Of a DNA stretch of 64,000 bases, positions 27,717-37,203 are shown one piece after another. This stretch comes from UBA5069 sp964560495 (GTDB lineage: Bacteria > Chloroflexota > Anaerolineae > Caldilineales > Caldilineaceae). Position 1 is the stretch's first letter; every line of letters starts with the position of its first letter. The stretch spans positions 66,077 through 130,076 of the forward strand of contig CAZLMM010000007.1 of the NCBI GenBank assembly GCA_964560495.1, read 5' to 3'. Position numbers and translations under genes: made by a program. Below the pieces are notes generated by a model that saw only the letters and a program-made list of their open reading frames with translations, did no database searches and was not told the origin of the DNA.

Positions 27717-28733
27717 TTATCGGTTGCGCCGACGCATCTGATCCACTGCAACCGCCAGGATAATGACGACGCCGATGGAAATGGTCTGCATGTAGATGGG
27801 AAACTGGAGCAGCACGAAGGCATTGCGCAAAACAGCCATGATGGCTGCGCCAATGATGGAGCCGATGATTGTCCCCTCGCCGCCGGCCAGGCTGGCGCCG
27901 CCGATGACCACCGCGGCGATCACATCCAGCTCGCTCCCGGTTCCCGCGTTCGTCGCTGAAGTGCCGAGCAGACCGGCGGTGATCATGCCTGAAAACGCGG
28001 CCAGCAAACCGGTGACAGCATAGACGAAAAGCTTGACCATGTTGATGGGTACGCCGGAGAGCCGCGCCGCCTGCTCGTTGCTGCCCACTGCGTAGATTTG
28101 CCGACCGAGTACGGTGTAGCGTAGGAAGAGGCTGAAAATCACCACCAACACGACCATCTCAATGACTGGAAAGGGCACTGGGCCCACATAGCCGTTGCCC
28201 AGGAAGTTGACGATTGGGTCGCGGAAAGGCACGTTGCTGGCGACGGTGCCTTCCAATCCAGACGCCAGCAGATAGGCCAGACCGCGCGCAATGCTCAACA
28301 TACCCAAAGTGGCAATGAAGGGATTGACGCGCAGACGGGTGATGACCAGGCCGTTGACTGTCCCCAACAACGTACCAAAGGCCAGGCCGCACAAGACCGC
28401 GACCCACGGCGAGACCGTTTCGGTGAACATCAGCCGCGCGGCGATCATAGCGGAGGCGGCCAACACCGAACCAACCGAAAGATCGATGCCGCCTGTGATG
28501 ATGATCATGGTCTGGCCGATGGCCATGATGCCGATGGTGGACATGCCCCGCAAGACGTTGAAGATGTTCTCCGGCTTCCAGAAATAGGGGGTGAGGAAGC
28601 GCATGGCGATGACCAGGGCCAGCAAGGCGAGAAAGACGCCGAACTCGCGTGATTGCACCAACCTTCGCCAAAACGGCGTGGAACTTCGCTGCCGCGCCTC
28701 AGTTTGGGCGATGCCTGCCTTAGTTTGCTCCAT
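27717..28733 (-). CDS. Sugar ABC transporter permease (RbsC/XylH type, CUT2)
   Basis: 338 aa with about ten TM segments and the family motif GGIDLSVGSVLAASAM, plus a region like GLVITRLRVNPFIATLGM. The ATG at 28733 has GGGAG at ideal spacing; the ATG 6 nt earlier is too close to it. The start lies inside the end of the GntR gene (14-nt overlap), so regulator and transporter are co-transcribed. Confidence 0.92.
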   Translation of the reverse strand: MEQTKAGIAQTEARQRSSTPFWRRLVQSREFGVFLALLALVIAMRFLTPYFWKPENIFNVLRGMSTIGIMAIGQTMIIITGGIDLSVGSVLAASAMIAARLMFTETVSPWVAVLCGLAFGTLLGTVNGLVITRLRVNPFIATLGMLSIARGLAYLLASGLEGTVASNVPFRDPIVNFLGNGYVGPVPFPVIEMVVLVVIFSLFLRYTVLGRQIYAVGSNEQAARLSGVPINMVKLFVYAVTGLLAAFSGMITAGLLGTSATNAGTGSELDVIAAVVIGGASLAGGEGTIIGSIIGAAIMAVLRNAFVLLQFPIYMQTISIGVVIILAVAVDQMRRRNR

Positions 28734-29385
28734 TCTCATGCTCCCGAATCTGCCTGTTGTTTTGGCCAAAGAGCGACCAGATCAACATGATGTGTTCGCG
28801 GATCAACCGGGTCGCCTTCTCCACGTCTCGTTCGCGCAGGGCCGCGGTGATGGGCGCATGGGTTTCGGCGATCTCCGTGACCGTGGTGAAGTAGTTCTTG
28901 TGGGTGCGCATAACGAAACGCTGTATCTGACTGTAGAGCGGATCCCAAGCGCGCAACAAAGTGGCGCTGCCAGACCATAGACAGATCAGCCGGTGAAAGT
29001 GCAGGTCGTTCTCGGTGAGCATGAACATGTCGTCGCGCTCGCCGGCCGCCCGCATAAGGTTGACCAGTTCTTCCAGTCTGTCGCATTGCTCCGACGTTAT
29101 CTTCTTTGCCGTGCGCTGCATGGCGAAGGATTCGATGACGCTGCGGATGGAGAAAAGCTCGTACATCTCATCCATGAGCAAATCGGTGACGAAGGTGGCG
29201 CTGTGAGCCTGACGCTGCACAAGCCCTTCGCGCTCCAGCCGCTGCAAAGCCTCGCGCACGGGACCCTGGCTGGTGCCCATGGCCTCGGCAATCTCCAGCT
29301 CCACCAGCCGTGCGCCGGCAGCATATTGGCCGATGATGATGTCCACACGCAGGCGCTGATAAACCTGGTCTGCCAGCGATTTCAC
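28720..29385 (-). CDS. GntR-family transcriptional regulator (FCD subfamily)
   Basis: 221 aa. The N-terminal winged helix-turn-helix is seen as RLVELEIAEAMGTSQGPVREALQRLEREGLV (split here by position about 26-56). The C-terminal all-helical FCD ligand domain (about 80-215) has the typical metal-ligand spacing (D, H, H) with NDLHFHRLI and ETHAPITAAL. Such regulators usually sense sugar acids or other carboxylates. It is placed between the glycoside hydrolase and the CUT2 transporter, so it probably controls this locus and may bind the tandem boxes at 35256-35283. Confidence 0.9.
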   Translation of the reverse strand: MKSLADQVYQRLRVDIIIGQYAAGARLVELEIAEAMGTSQGPVREALQRLEREGLVQRQAHSATFVTDLLMDEMYELFSIRSVIESFAMQRTAKKITSEQCDRLEELVNLMRAAGERDDMFMLTENDLHFHRLICLWSGSATLLRAWDPLYSQIQRFVMRTHKNYFTTVTEIAETHAPITAALRERDVEKATRLIREHIMLIWSLFGQNNRQIREHENGAN

Positions 29386-29459
29386 GCTTCGCTCGTAGGG
29401 ATAGACTTGCGTCGTGATGATGGTGCGCCTCCTGCCAGCTTTCCTATCTCAATCAGATC

Positions 29460-31937
29460 TCAACCTGTGATCAGATGCCCTGCAGCGGGCGCGCTGGGCG
29501 GGGCAACGACCCGACGACGTAACGGGTTGTCGGCGAAATCCGCCGCGACATAGTATTCCACGCCCTGACAGTCGCGAGGCATAATGAACTCGATGGCGTA
29601 GGTGCGCCGCCCCACATGCGTCATGGCCGTCGTCTGCCAGGCGACGGCGCCCAGCCTACGCCAAACCAGAGAGACGCCCACGACTTCCAAGAGACCGGGC
29701 GCAATTGCCGTGATCGCTGCAGACTCGCCGGCGGCCAGGCGTGTGGTGCGGGTAGGAACAATGACCGCAGCGGCCAGGTCTGTGTCGGCAGCCAGCGCCG
29801 CGCGATAGGCGTCCTCTGCTTCGGGCGGCAGCTGGTCGAGAAACTCCAGCAGTGATGCGCGGAAACGGAATGTGGCGATGCGCACGAACTTGTTGTGAAT
29901 CGAGGCCAACATGCCCAGGTCGTTGCGGGTAGCCACGGTGTGCTGGAAGCTGAGCACGGCTTCACGAGTGCAGCGCAACAGCTCCATCCACAGCGGGATG
30001 CCCTCTGCCAGCGCACGCGCTGCTGCGCCCGCAGCGTCGCCGTTCTGTTTGCGCTCCTGAAGCGCCATGACCAGCTTGTGGAGGGCCACGCCCAGCCGCC
30101 AGGCCCGTGCGTAGGGGTCGAGAAAGCGAGTCTGGCCGTAGAGGTAGCCCAATCGCTCCCTTTCGAGAGGAGACTCTGCCTCATCGAGCAGGCCGCCCAG
30201 CGTCGCGATGACCTCCTCTTGACCGGCGATCAACTCGTCGCCAATCTCGAAGCCAGATTCCACGGTGAACGCCTCGCTGTAATCGCCCGAAAAGCCCTGA
30301 TTCACGGCGTGACCATCGGGCAGATAGGCGCCGTTCCAGGTGGAAAGTAGGCGGCGATTGGCGTCCACATCGCTGAGCAGCTCGGCCAACGCGCTGCTGC
30401 GTGGGCCAGCCGCCTGGGTCGCGGCAAAGGTCCGATAGTGCTCGTTCGGCGTCGCCTGCGGCGACCACAGCCGGCGGGCAAAATAGATCGCCGTGGGATC
30501 GACGATGCGGTGACGCCAGTGAATGCCCAGAACGCCCTGGCAACCGAATCGCCCGGCTCGTTCCAGGTCTTTGGCGAAGCGATTGACATGAAACTGGGGA
30601 AACCACATGGCCGGGTCGTCTTCCAGCCACGGGATGGGCCAGCGTTCGCGGTCGCCCAACTGACCGAAGGCTTCGTGCACCGGGTCCCACCCCACCTGGT
30701 CGTTGAGCGCCGTGAAGATGATGTCTTCGGGCAAGCTGGCATGGAGCTGGGCAAAGTGACGCACCACGCCGCCCCAGCCGGCCACCACCAGGCGTTTGTC
30801 CGGCGCGTGACGACGGAGGAAGTCGTGGGCGTGAAGAAAGGGTGTTGTCGGGATGGGCAGATCGTGGGCCTGGCTGGCCCAGTTCACCATCTCGTCTTCC
30901 CACAGATAAACATAACTGACCGACGGATAGGCCTCCAGTAGCTGCGCCAGCCGCGTTTCCAGAATGAAACGCGCCGTGCGCGAGTTTGGGTCGATGCGTT
31001 CGATGCGATGGGTGCGCCCGTGGAAATCATAGATCTCTTCCTGGCGCACTTCGGGTGGGCAGGCGCGGCGAATCTCTTCGGGCACGCGATATGGCTCGAA
31101 GCCCACGCCCGTGCGGATGCCCAACTGCTCGGCGTAGGCAAAGGCCTCGGCCCACACCTGTTGCGCCATCGCCGCCGCTTCCCAAGGGCCACGCGCCCGG
31201 CGGGTGGAGTCTGCGCCGAATATCTCATCATCGAAATACTGGGCCGCGCTCATACCAAAGCGCGAGGTGCGCTGGGGCAGGTAGCCCCAACGATCCGAAA
31301 CCGTCGTGTCCAGAAAAGAAATATGACCCACGCCGCCATACTCGAAGGAAAGGAAGGATTCAGCCCACTGGTCTTCTTGCCCATAAACATGAATGCCCAG
31401 GGTGTTGAAGCGCATCCGCAACATGGCTTCCAGATAAGCACGCCAATCTTCCCGGTTGTAGACGCTGATGCAGTTGAGAAAGTCGGGCCAGGGCAGCAAA
31501 CCACGCACAGCGAAACCAGGTGCGGATGCCCACGGCGCATCCGCGGTTGGCAGCACCAGCGCCGTCGGCGGTACGATGGGATAAAGCTCACCGTCGATGC
31601 CAAAACGTGCCCCCTGGTGCTCCAGGAAGTCGAAGACCGCGTACAACAGCGCCTGTTCGTTCACGCCGGCAAACTCGACAATCACCGCGCCCGATTCATC
31701 GGCGCAGGCAGAGATGGTATAGCTTTCACCACTGGCCCGTCCTCTGACCAGGATGAAGGTCAGGTCGCCCGGCCGCGCGGCGAAATCGCCAACGCTGCCA
31801 ACCGCCAGCGCCCCGCGCCACCCCAGTTGAACCAACCCGCGTTGCAATTCAGAGGCGGCCAGGCGCTCTTTGAAGCTGGGATGGACGGGGGCGGCGATTT
31901 TGATGGAATGAATGGAGTCGAAGGGCAGGTTCATCAT
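29460..31937 (-). CDS. Glycoside-hydrolase-like protein with GH67N/hexosaminidase-type N-terminal domain
   Basis: 825 aa, no signal peptide, so probably cytoplasmic. The N-terminal about 130 residues resemble the accessory alpha/beta domain found before the barrel in GH67 alpha-glucuronidases and GH20/84 hexosaminidases (LVRGRASGESYTIS, EQALLYAVFDFLE). The following barrel includes MLRMRFNTLGIHVYG, VGFEPYRVPEE and YVYLWEDEMVNW, where the acidic cluster is a candidate catalytic site. The last 200 residues end in a beta-sandwich-like domain. I cannot assign a GH family. It lies in an operon with a CUT1 importer, so its substrate is probably an imported oligosaccharide. Confidence 0.72.
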   Translation of the reverse strand: MMNLPFDSIHSIKIAAPVHPSFKERLAASELQRGLVQLGWRGALAVGSVGDFAARPGDLTFILVRGRASGESYTISACADESGAVIVEFAGVNEQALLYAVFDFLEHQGARFGIDGELYPIVPPTALVLPTADAPWASAPGFAVRGLLPWPDFLNCISVYNREDWRAYLEAMLRMRFNTLGIHVYGQEDQWAESFLSFEYGGVGHISFLDTTVSDRWGYLPQRTSRFGMSAAQYFDDEIFGADSTRRARGPWEAAAMAQQVWAEAFAYAEQLGIRTGVGFEPYRVPEEIRRACPPEVRQEEIYDFHGRTHRIERIDPNSRTARFILETRLAQLLEAYPSVSYVYLWEDEMVNWASQAHDLPIPTTPFLHAHDFLRRHAPDKRLVVAGWGGVVRHFAQLHASLPEDIIFTALNDQVGWDPVHEAFGQLGDRERWPIPWLEDDPAMWFPQFHVNRFAKDLERAGRFGCQGVLGIHWRHRIVDPTAIYFARRLWSPQATPNEHYRTFAATQAAGPRSSALAELLSDVDANRRLLSTWNGAYLPDGHAVNQGFSGDYSEAFTVESGFEIGDELIAGQEEVIATLGGLLDEAESPLERERLGYLYGQTRFLDPYARAWRLGVALHKLVMALQERKQNGDAAGAAARALAEGIPLWMELLRCTREAVLSFQHTVATRNDLGMLASIHNKFVRIATFRFRASLLEFLDQLPPEAEDAYRAALAADTDLAAAVIVPTRTTRLAAGESAAITAIAPGLLEVVGVSLVWRRLGAVAWQTTAMTHVGRRTYAIEFIMPRDCQGVEYYVAADFADNPLRRRVVAPPSAPAAGHLITG

Positions 31938-31958
31938 GAATTCCTATACCAGGGTGCG

Positions 31959-32843
31959 CTATCCTTTGACAGCGCCCAGCGTGATGTTGTTGAGCAATTG
32001 ATTACGCCCGGCGATGAAGATAACGAGGATGGGCAGCGTCGCCAGGAATGCACCGGCCAGGATCATGCCGTACTCCACTTTGTAGAGACCGACCAGCGTG
32101 GCCAGCCCCACCGGGTAGGTGAACTTGTCGGTGCTGCGCAGCACGATGAGCGGCCACAGATAGTCGTTCCACGAGCCGAGAAAGACCAGCACGGCCAGCA
32201 CCGAGAGCGCGCCGCGCGAAAGCGGCAGCCCAATACGCCAAAAGATGCCCCATTCCGATGCGCCGTCGATGCGCGCCGCGTCGATGAGGTCGTTGGGCAC
32301 GGCCAACATGGTCTGGCGCATGAAAAACGCGCCGAACGCGCTAATCGCGCCGGGCAGGATGATGGCCAGATAATTGTCCAGCCAGCCGATGTTGACCATC
32401 ATGAGAAAGAGCGGCACAAGCGTCACCTGAAAGGGAAAGGTCAAGGTAGCGAGCAAGATAAGAAAGAGCGCCTCCTTGCCCCTAAACTCGTATTTGGCAA
32501 AACCCCACCCCACGCAGGAGGCCACCAACAGGGTAAGTAGCGTCTGCGTCACGGCAATGAAGAGGCTGTTGGCGAACTGGCGCACATAAGGAATCTCACT
32601 CCCGTTGAGCAGGCGTTCATAGTTGTTCAATGTGGGACTGGCCGGGATGAAAGTCAGCGGATAGCTGAAGATGTCGGCGTTGAGCTTGAAAGATCCGGTG
32701 ATCATGTAGACGAAAGGCGCGCCGACCAGCACCACGCTGACAAGCAACGCCAGATAAATGAGGCTGCGCTCCACAGTTCGCCGCCAGTGAAATACGTTTC
32801 GATCTGTGCGTCCGCCTTGCAGGTTCGTAGCAGATGAAGCCAC
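31959..32843 (-). CDS. Carbohydrate ABC transporter permease, MalG/UgpE type (CUT1)
   Basis: 294 aa with six TM segments and the EAA loop LIDAARIDGASEWGIFWRIGLPL. The GTG at 32843 is chosen because GGAGG lies at proper spacing just before it and the upstream permease stops 2 nt earlier; the frame is open to 32864 but would overlap. It pairs with the MalF-like permease. It lacks its own ATPase gene here; a shared MsmK/UgpC-like ATPase elsewhere is likely, as is common for CUT1 systems. Confidence 0.92.
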   Translation of the reverse strand: MASSATNLQGGRTDRNVFHWRRTVERSLIYLALLVSVVLVGAPFVYMITGSFKLNADIFSYPLTFIPASPTLNNYERLLNGSEIPYVRQFANSLFIAVTQTLLTLLVASCVGWGFAKYEFRGKEALFLILLATLTFPFQVTLVPLFLMMVNIGWLDNYLAIILPGAISAFGAFFMRQTMLAVPNDLIDAARIDGASEWGIFWRIGLPLSRGALSVLAVLVFLGSWNDYLWPLIVLRSTDKFTYPVGLATLVGLYKVEYGMILAGAFLATLPILVIFIAGRNQLLNNITLGAVKG

Positions 32844-32844
32844 C

Positions 32845-33729
<885 letters not shown>

Positions 33730-33750
33730 CGCTTGCTGTTCCGCTTCTTG

Positions 33751-33785
33751 CAGGTGACAGTCACTTTTCGAGTGACTGTCACCTG
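33751..33785. repeat. Perfect 15-bp hairpin between binding-protein and permease genes
   Basis: CAGGTGACAGTCACT (33751-33765), loop TTTCG, AGTGACTGTCACCTG (33771-33785). It lies 21 bp before the permease start and 51 bp after the binding-protein stop (minus strand). There is no U-run. The position suits 3' stabilisation of the binding-protein mRNA or partial termination. Confidence 0.7.
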
Positions 33786-33836
33786 AATGACCAGTGCCTT
33801 AAAACCTCAACACTCCAAAACTCCGCCCCGACGCGC

Positions 33837-35174
33837 TCACTTCTCCTGCTCTATCGTCTGGCGCACCTCGTCGGAGACTTGCTTGAAGGCGTCGGCCGGC
33901 GTGATCGCGCCGTCGTAGATTTGCTGCCAGAGCGCGTCCAGCTTGGATTGAAGTTCAGCGCGATAGGGGCTTTGATACTGGGGCGGCACCGTGGGTCCTA
34001 CCTCGGCGAAGAGCGCGCCCAGGTCTTGACCGGAGAAGTATTCATCTGGCGCGTGCAGTCGCGGATCATCCATGGCCGGAATGAAGGGTGGGAAGAGATT
34101 GGTCATCTCGTAGCGTCGCACATTGCCCTCGTTGGACAACATGCTGTATTTCATGAAATTCCACGCTTCCTCCACGTTGGGGCTGGTCTTGACGATGCAG
34201 TTGCCTGTTCCACCCCAACAACTGGTGCGCAAGCCGCCGGCTTCCCACGCTGGCAGGGGCATGGCCTTCCATTTACCCGATAGCTCCGGCGCGTTGTCCT
34301 TGAAGAAGCCGGCGTACCAGTCTGCGCCCACGTGCGAGAGCCACTTCCCTTCCTTGACTGCGGCATACCAGTCATTATTGAAAACATTACCGCCTGTAGG
34401 CACATCCGAAATACCGTGCTCGTCGCGCCAGGCCAGGATGTCATCCATCGTGCTGATGGAGAGATCCGAATCGAGAGTGACATTGCCCTCCGCGTCGAAC
34501 CAATCGCCGCCCCGCTGTCGCAACAACGCGCCGTGATCCTCGAAAGGCATGGCTTTGACCTCGTCAGTGGAGACTTCTTTCGCCAGCGCAATAAAATCTG
34601 CCCTGGTTGTTGCGCTGGGCAGATCCAAACCTGCCCCTTCCCACACATCGGCGCGATAGTAGAGCACCACCGGCGTCAACGCATGCTCCACGCCATAATT
34701 TTTGCCCTCATAGCTGTAGAGCGCCTGGCGTGCGGCCACCAACTGATCCATGTAGCCGCCTTCCTTCAAGCGGTCCGTCAGGTCGATCAGTCCAGGGTCG
34801 GCGCCGCGCAGAAAGCCGCCGAAGCGACCTTGCTCGATGTCGGCCAGGTCCGGCGCGCCAACGCCGCCCGACTGCAAGGCAATCTGTAACTTGTCGTGCA
34901 TGTCGGAATAGGCAATCTCGCTCACCTCAAGCTCAAAATTTGGATTGACCTCCTTCTTGTAATCCTCCGCCATAGAGCGGAACCAGCGCGCATGGGTATT
35001 GACGAAGGTCCATAAGGCTAACTTGAGCGCAGTTTCGGCAGCCGGCGCTGCTTCGCCGCCGGGCGCCACTGGGGCTGCGCAGGCTGCCAGCGCCACCCCG
35101 GCGCCGGCGACGCCCATCATCTTGAGAAAGTTACGCCGCGACATCCGCGATGACCCGATTCGATTGCGTTCCAT
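33837..35174 (-). CDS. Carbohydrate-binding ABC lipoprotein, SBP family 1 (CUT1), Tat-type signal
   Basis: 445 aa from the ATG at 35174, preceded by AGGAGAG. The N-terminus has a twin-arginine signal (MSRRNFLKMMG, Arg13-Arg14) ending in a lipobox LAAC (Cys32), so it may be exported folded and lipid-anchored. The mature part follows the MalE-like plan for oligosaccharide binding proteins (LKLALWTFVNTH, ADIEQGRFGGF, EEAWNFMKYS). It is the first gene of the minus-strand arm, facing the promoter region at 35256-35302. Confidence 0.92.
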   Translation of the reverse strand: MERNRIGSSRMSRRNFLKMMGVAGAGVALAACAAPVAPGGEAAPAAETALKLALWTFVNTHARWFRSMAEDYKKEVNPNFELEVSEIAYSDMHDKLQIALQSGGVGAPDLADIEQGRFGGFLRGADPGLIDLTDRLKEGGYMDQLVAARQALYSYEGKNYGVEHALTPVVLYYRADVWEGAGLDLPSATTRADFIALAKEVSTDEVKAMPFEDHGALLRQRGGDWFDAEGNVTLDSDLSISTMDDILAWRDEHGISDVPTGGNVFNNDWYAAVKEGKWLSHVGADWYAGFFKDNAPELSGKWKAMPLPAWEAGGLRTSCWGGTGNCIVKTSPNVEEAWNFMKYSMLSNEGNVRRYEMTNLFPPFIPAMDDPRLHAPDEYFSGQDLGALFAEVGPTVPPQYQSPYRAELQSKLDALWQQIYDGAITPADAFKQVSDEVRQTIEQEK

Positions 35175-35255
35175 TGTTCTCTCCTCTTGAGTGGTATTGA
35201 TCAAAGCCGTTGACGACCGGGAAGGACAGGGTGGAAAACCAAAAGCGAAATCCTC

Positions 35256-35302
35256 GATTATTAGTAATTGATTATTGATAATTTGCTGATGTTGTGTATA
35301 AT
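35256..35302. promoter_or_regulatory. Divergent control region: tandem operator-like boxes and strong plus-strand promoter
   Basis: Two adjacent 14-nt copies, GATTATTAGTAATT (35256-35269) and GATTATTGATAATT (35270-35283), match at 12 of 14 positions, and each is partly palindromic (ATTAT..ATAAT in the second). The second overlaps TTGATA (35275-35280), which with a 16-bp spacer and TATAAT (35297-35302) forms a near-consensus sigma-70 promoter toward the SDR gene. A regulator bound here would block the -35 box and could also affect the minus-strand arm. Confidence 0.7.
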
Positions 35303-35348
35303 AGCGATATTCTCGTCAATTGTCAAGAGCCAAAAAGGGAGGAAGCCA

Positions 35349-36143
35349 ATGCAACGATTGAAACACAAAGTCGCGCTCATCACCGGCGCGGGCGGCGGGA
35401 TCGGTCGCGGGATCGCGCTCAAATTCGCTGCTGAAGGCGCGCTGGTGGGCGTGCTCGATCTCAAAGAGGAGGTGTGCCAGCAAGTCGTCGATGAAATCGA
35501 AGCGGCCGGCGGACATGCCCTGGCGTTGGCCGCCAACATCACCCAAGAGAATGATGTGGAACGGAGCGTCGCCGCTCTGCGCCGTCGCTTTGGCCTGGTC
35601 AACGTGCTGGTCAACAACGCGGCCGTCATGCCCACCGGTCGGCTGCACGAGACAGACCCCAACGATTTCGAGCGCTGCGTGGCCGTCAATCTGCGAGGGA
35701 CGTATCTGGTTTCACGTGCGGCGCTCCCCCACATGATCGAGCTGCGCCAGGGCAGCATCATCCATATGGCGAGCGTGACCGGCGTCATTGGCTACCCCGG
35801 ATTGGCGGCTTACTCCGCCACCAAAGGCGCGCTCATCGCCCTGGCCCGCGCCATGTCTACCGATTACGCCCGCCTGGGCATCCGCGTCAACTCCGTCTCA
35901 CCCGGCACCATTGACTCCCCCATGCTCCACGCCTTCCTGGCCGCCCAGTCTTCGCCAGAGTATTACCGCCGCGCCTTTGACGAGATTCATCCGGTGGGGC
36001 GCGTCGGCACCATCGAAGAAGTGGCGAACGTTTGTCTCTTCCTGGCCTCCGACGAGGCGAGTTTTGTCACCGGCGCCAACTATCAAGTGGATGGCGGGGC
36101 CAGCGTCAAGGGACATCAGCCGCAGGATGAGGTGGGAGAATGA
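35349..36143 (+). CDS. Short-chain dehydrogenase/reductase (SDR), probable sugar 1-dehydrogenase
   Basis: 264 aa from the ATG at 35349, preceded by GGGAGG. Classical SDR features are cofactor loop TGAGGGIG (12-19), NNAA (89-92), Ser142 (MASVTG), Tyr155 and Lys159 (YSATK). Asp37 after the second strand (VLDLK) favours NAD over NADP. It is first in a four-gene operon with lactonase-like, aldonate-dehydratase-like and keto-acid-dehydratase-like proteins, so oxidation of an aldose to its lactone is the simplest role. A 2-keto-3-deoxy-aldonate 4-dehydrogenase is an alternative. Confidence 0.88.
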   Translation: MQRLKHKVALITGAGGGIGRGIALKFAAEGALVGVLDLKEEVCQQVVDEIEAAGGHALALAANITQENDVERSVAALRRRFGLVNVLVNNAAVMPTGRLHETDPNDFERCVAVNLRGTYLVSRAALPHMIELRQGSIIHMASVTGVIGYPGLAAYSATKGALIALARAMSTDYARLGIRVNSVSPGTIDSPMLHAFLAAQSSPEYYRRAFDEIHPVGRVGTIEEVANVCLFLASDEASFVTGANYQVDGGASVKGHQPQDEVGE

Positions 36144-36149
36144 TGAATA

Positions 36150-36177
36150 GTGAATTGTAAATGGTGAATTGTAAATG
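36150..36177. repeat. Two perfect tandem 14-nt units GTGAATTGTAAATG
   Basis: Copies occupy 36150-36163 and 36164-36177 and a partial third (GTGAATGG) follows. The reverse complement, CATTTACAATTCAC, matches the short-unit family at 15597-15630 and 1480-1517. It is intergenic between the SDR and MBL genes. Confidence 0.6.
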
Positions 36178-36240
36178 GTGAATGGGTAACGGCAAGGCCG
36201 TTGGCCGCTTGCTCGACTCACACACAGAAAGGAGAACTTC

Positions 36241-37203
36241 ATGGAGATTGCGCCTGGCGTTCATCGGATTCGTTGTCTTTTTGGCGCGGGGCGGGTGGTC
36301 TATGTTCACCTGCTCATCGGCGAGGTTGCAGCCATGCTCGTCGATACGGGTTGCGCGCACAACCCGGCGCAGGAGATTCTGCCTTACATGCAGGAGATTG
36401 GTTTCAACCCGGCCCGGCTGACCTACATCGTCATTTCCCATTCCGACCTGGATCACCAGGGCGGCAACCAGCCCATGAAGGAGGCCGCGCCCCAGGCCCT
36501 ACTCATGTGCCACAAGCTGGATCGCCCCTGGGTGGAAAGCACCGAGGCTCTCATCCGTGGGCGCTATTCCCAGTTCGAGCAAGACCACGGCATCGGCTAC
36601 GACGAGGCAAGCAAGGCCGGCATCCGCGCCGGCTGCCTGAGCGCGGCGCTGGATGTGGCGCTCTCTGGCGGCGAGACCTTCCGCCTGGGCGCCGACTGGG
36701 AGGTGGAGGCAATTCACACACCCGGCCACACGTGGGGACATCTGACGGTTTTTGACCTACGCAGCCACACCCTCATTGCCGGCGAAGCGACCATGTGGAA
36801 CGCCATCCTGGATGACAACTGGCAACCGGCTATGCCGCCCACCTACTGCTACGTGGACACTTATCTGGCGACGCAAGATCGTTTGCTTTCCATGTCCATT
36901 GACCAACTCTCGGCCGCCCACTGGCCCTTGCAGCAGGGCGCACAGGTGAGCGAGTTCATCTCGGAAAGTCGCAACTACTGTCTGCACGTGGAGAGTCGGT
37001 TGCTCGATTTTGCCCACGAGCGGGGCGAGTTTACACTCAGAGAGGCCATCGACGCCCTGGCGCCAACCCTGGGTCGCTGGCCTGCCGCGACCAACCAGGA
37101 ATTCAGCTATGGCATGGCCGGCAACTTGGAAAGCCTGACAAAACGAGGTCGCTTGAGCCCATACCGCAACAATGCCGGATCGATAGTCTGGAGGCTGACA
37201 TGA
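36241..37203 (+). CDS. Metallo-beta-lactamase-fold hydrolase, possible sugar lactonase
   Basis: 320 aa. Metal site HSDLDHQGG, where the usual HxHxDH has Asp in place of the second His, then HTPGHTWGH and a later GEATMW. The substitution is a recognised subclass variant but could alter metal occupancy. GGAGAAC precedes the ATG. Its end overlaps the FAH gene start (37200-37203). In the operon context hydrolysis of an aldonolactone is plausible; this is an inference from neighbours only. Confidence 0.82.
   Translation: MEIAPGVHRIRCLFGAGRVVYVHLLIGEVAAMLVDTGCAHNPAQEILPYMQEIGFNPARLTYIVISHSDLDHQGGNQPMKEAAPQALLMCHKLDRPWVESTEALIRGRYSQFEQDHGIGYDEASKAGIRAGCLSAALDVALSGGETFRLGADWEVEAIHTPGHTWGHLTVFDLRSHTLIAGEATMWNAILDDNWQPAMPPTYCYVDTYLATQDRLLSMSIDQLSAAHWPLQQGAQVSEFISESRNYCLHVESRLLDFAHERGEFTLREAIDALAPTLGRWPAATNQEFSYGMAGNLESLTKRGRLSPYRNNAGSIVWRLT

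Noticed and set aside
31008..32540. 510-codon open frame on the plus strand
   Set aside because: Antisense to the hydrolase and permease genes, which have clear family motifs. Its composition (His, Gln and Arg-rich, no motifs) is that of a shadow frame in GC-rich DNA.
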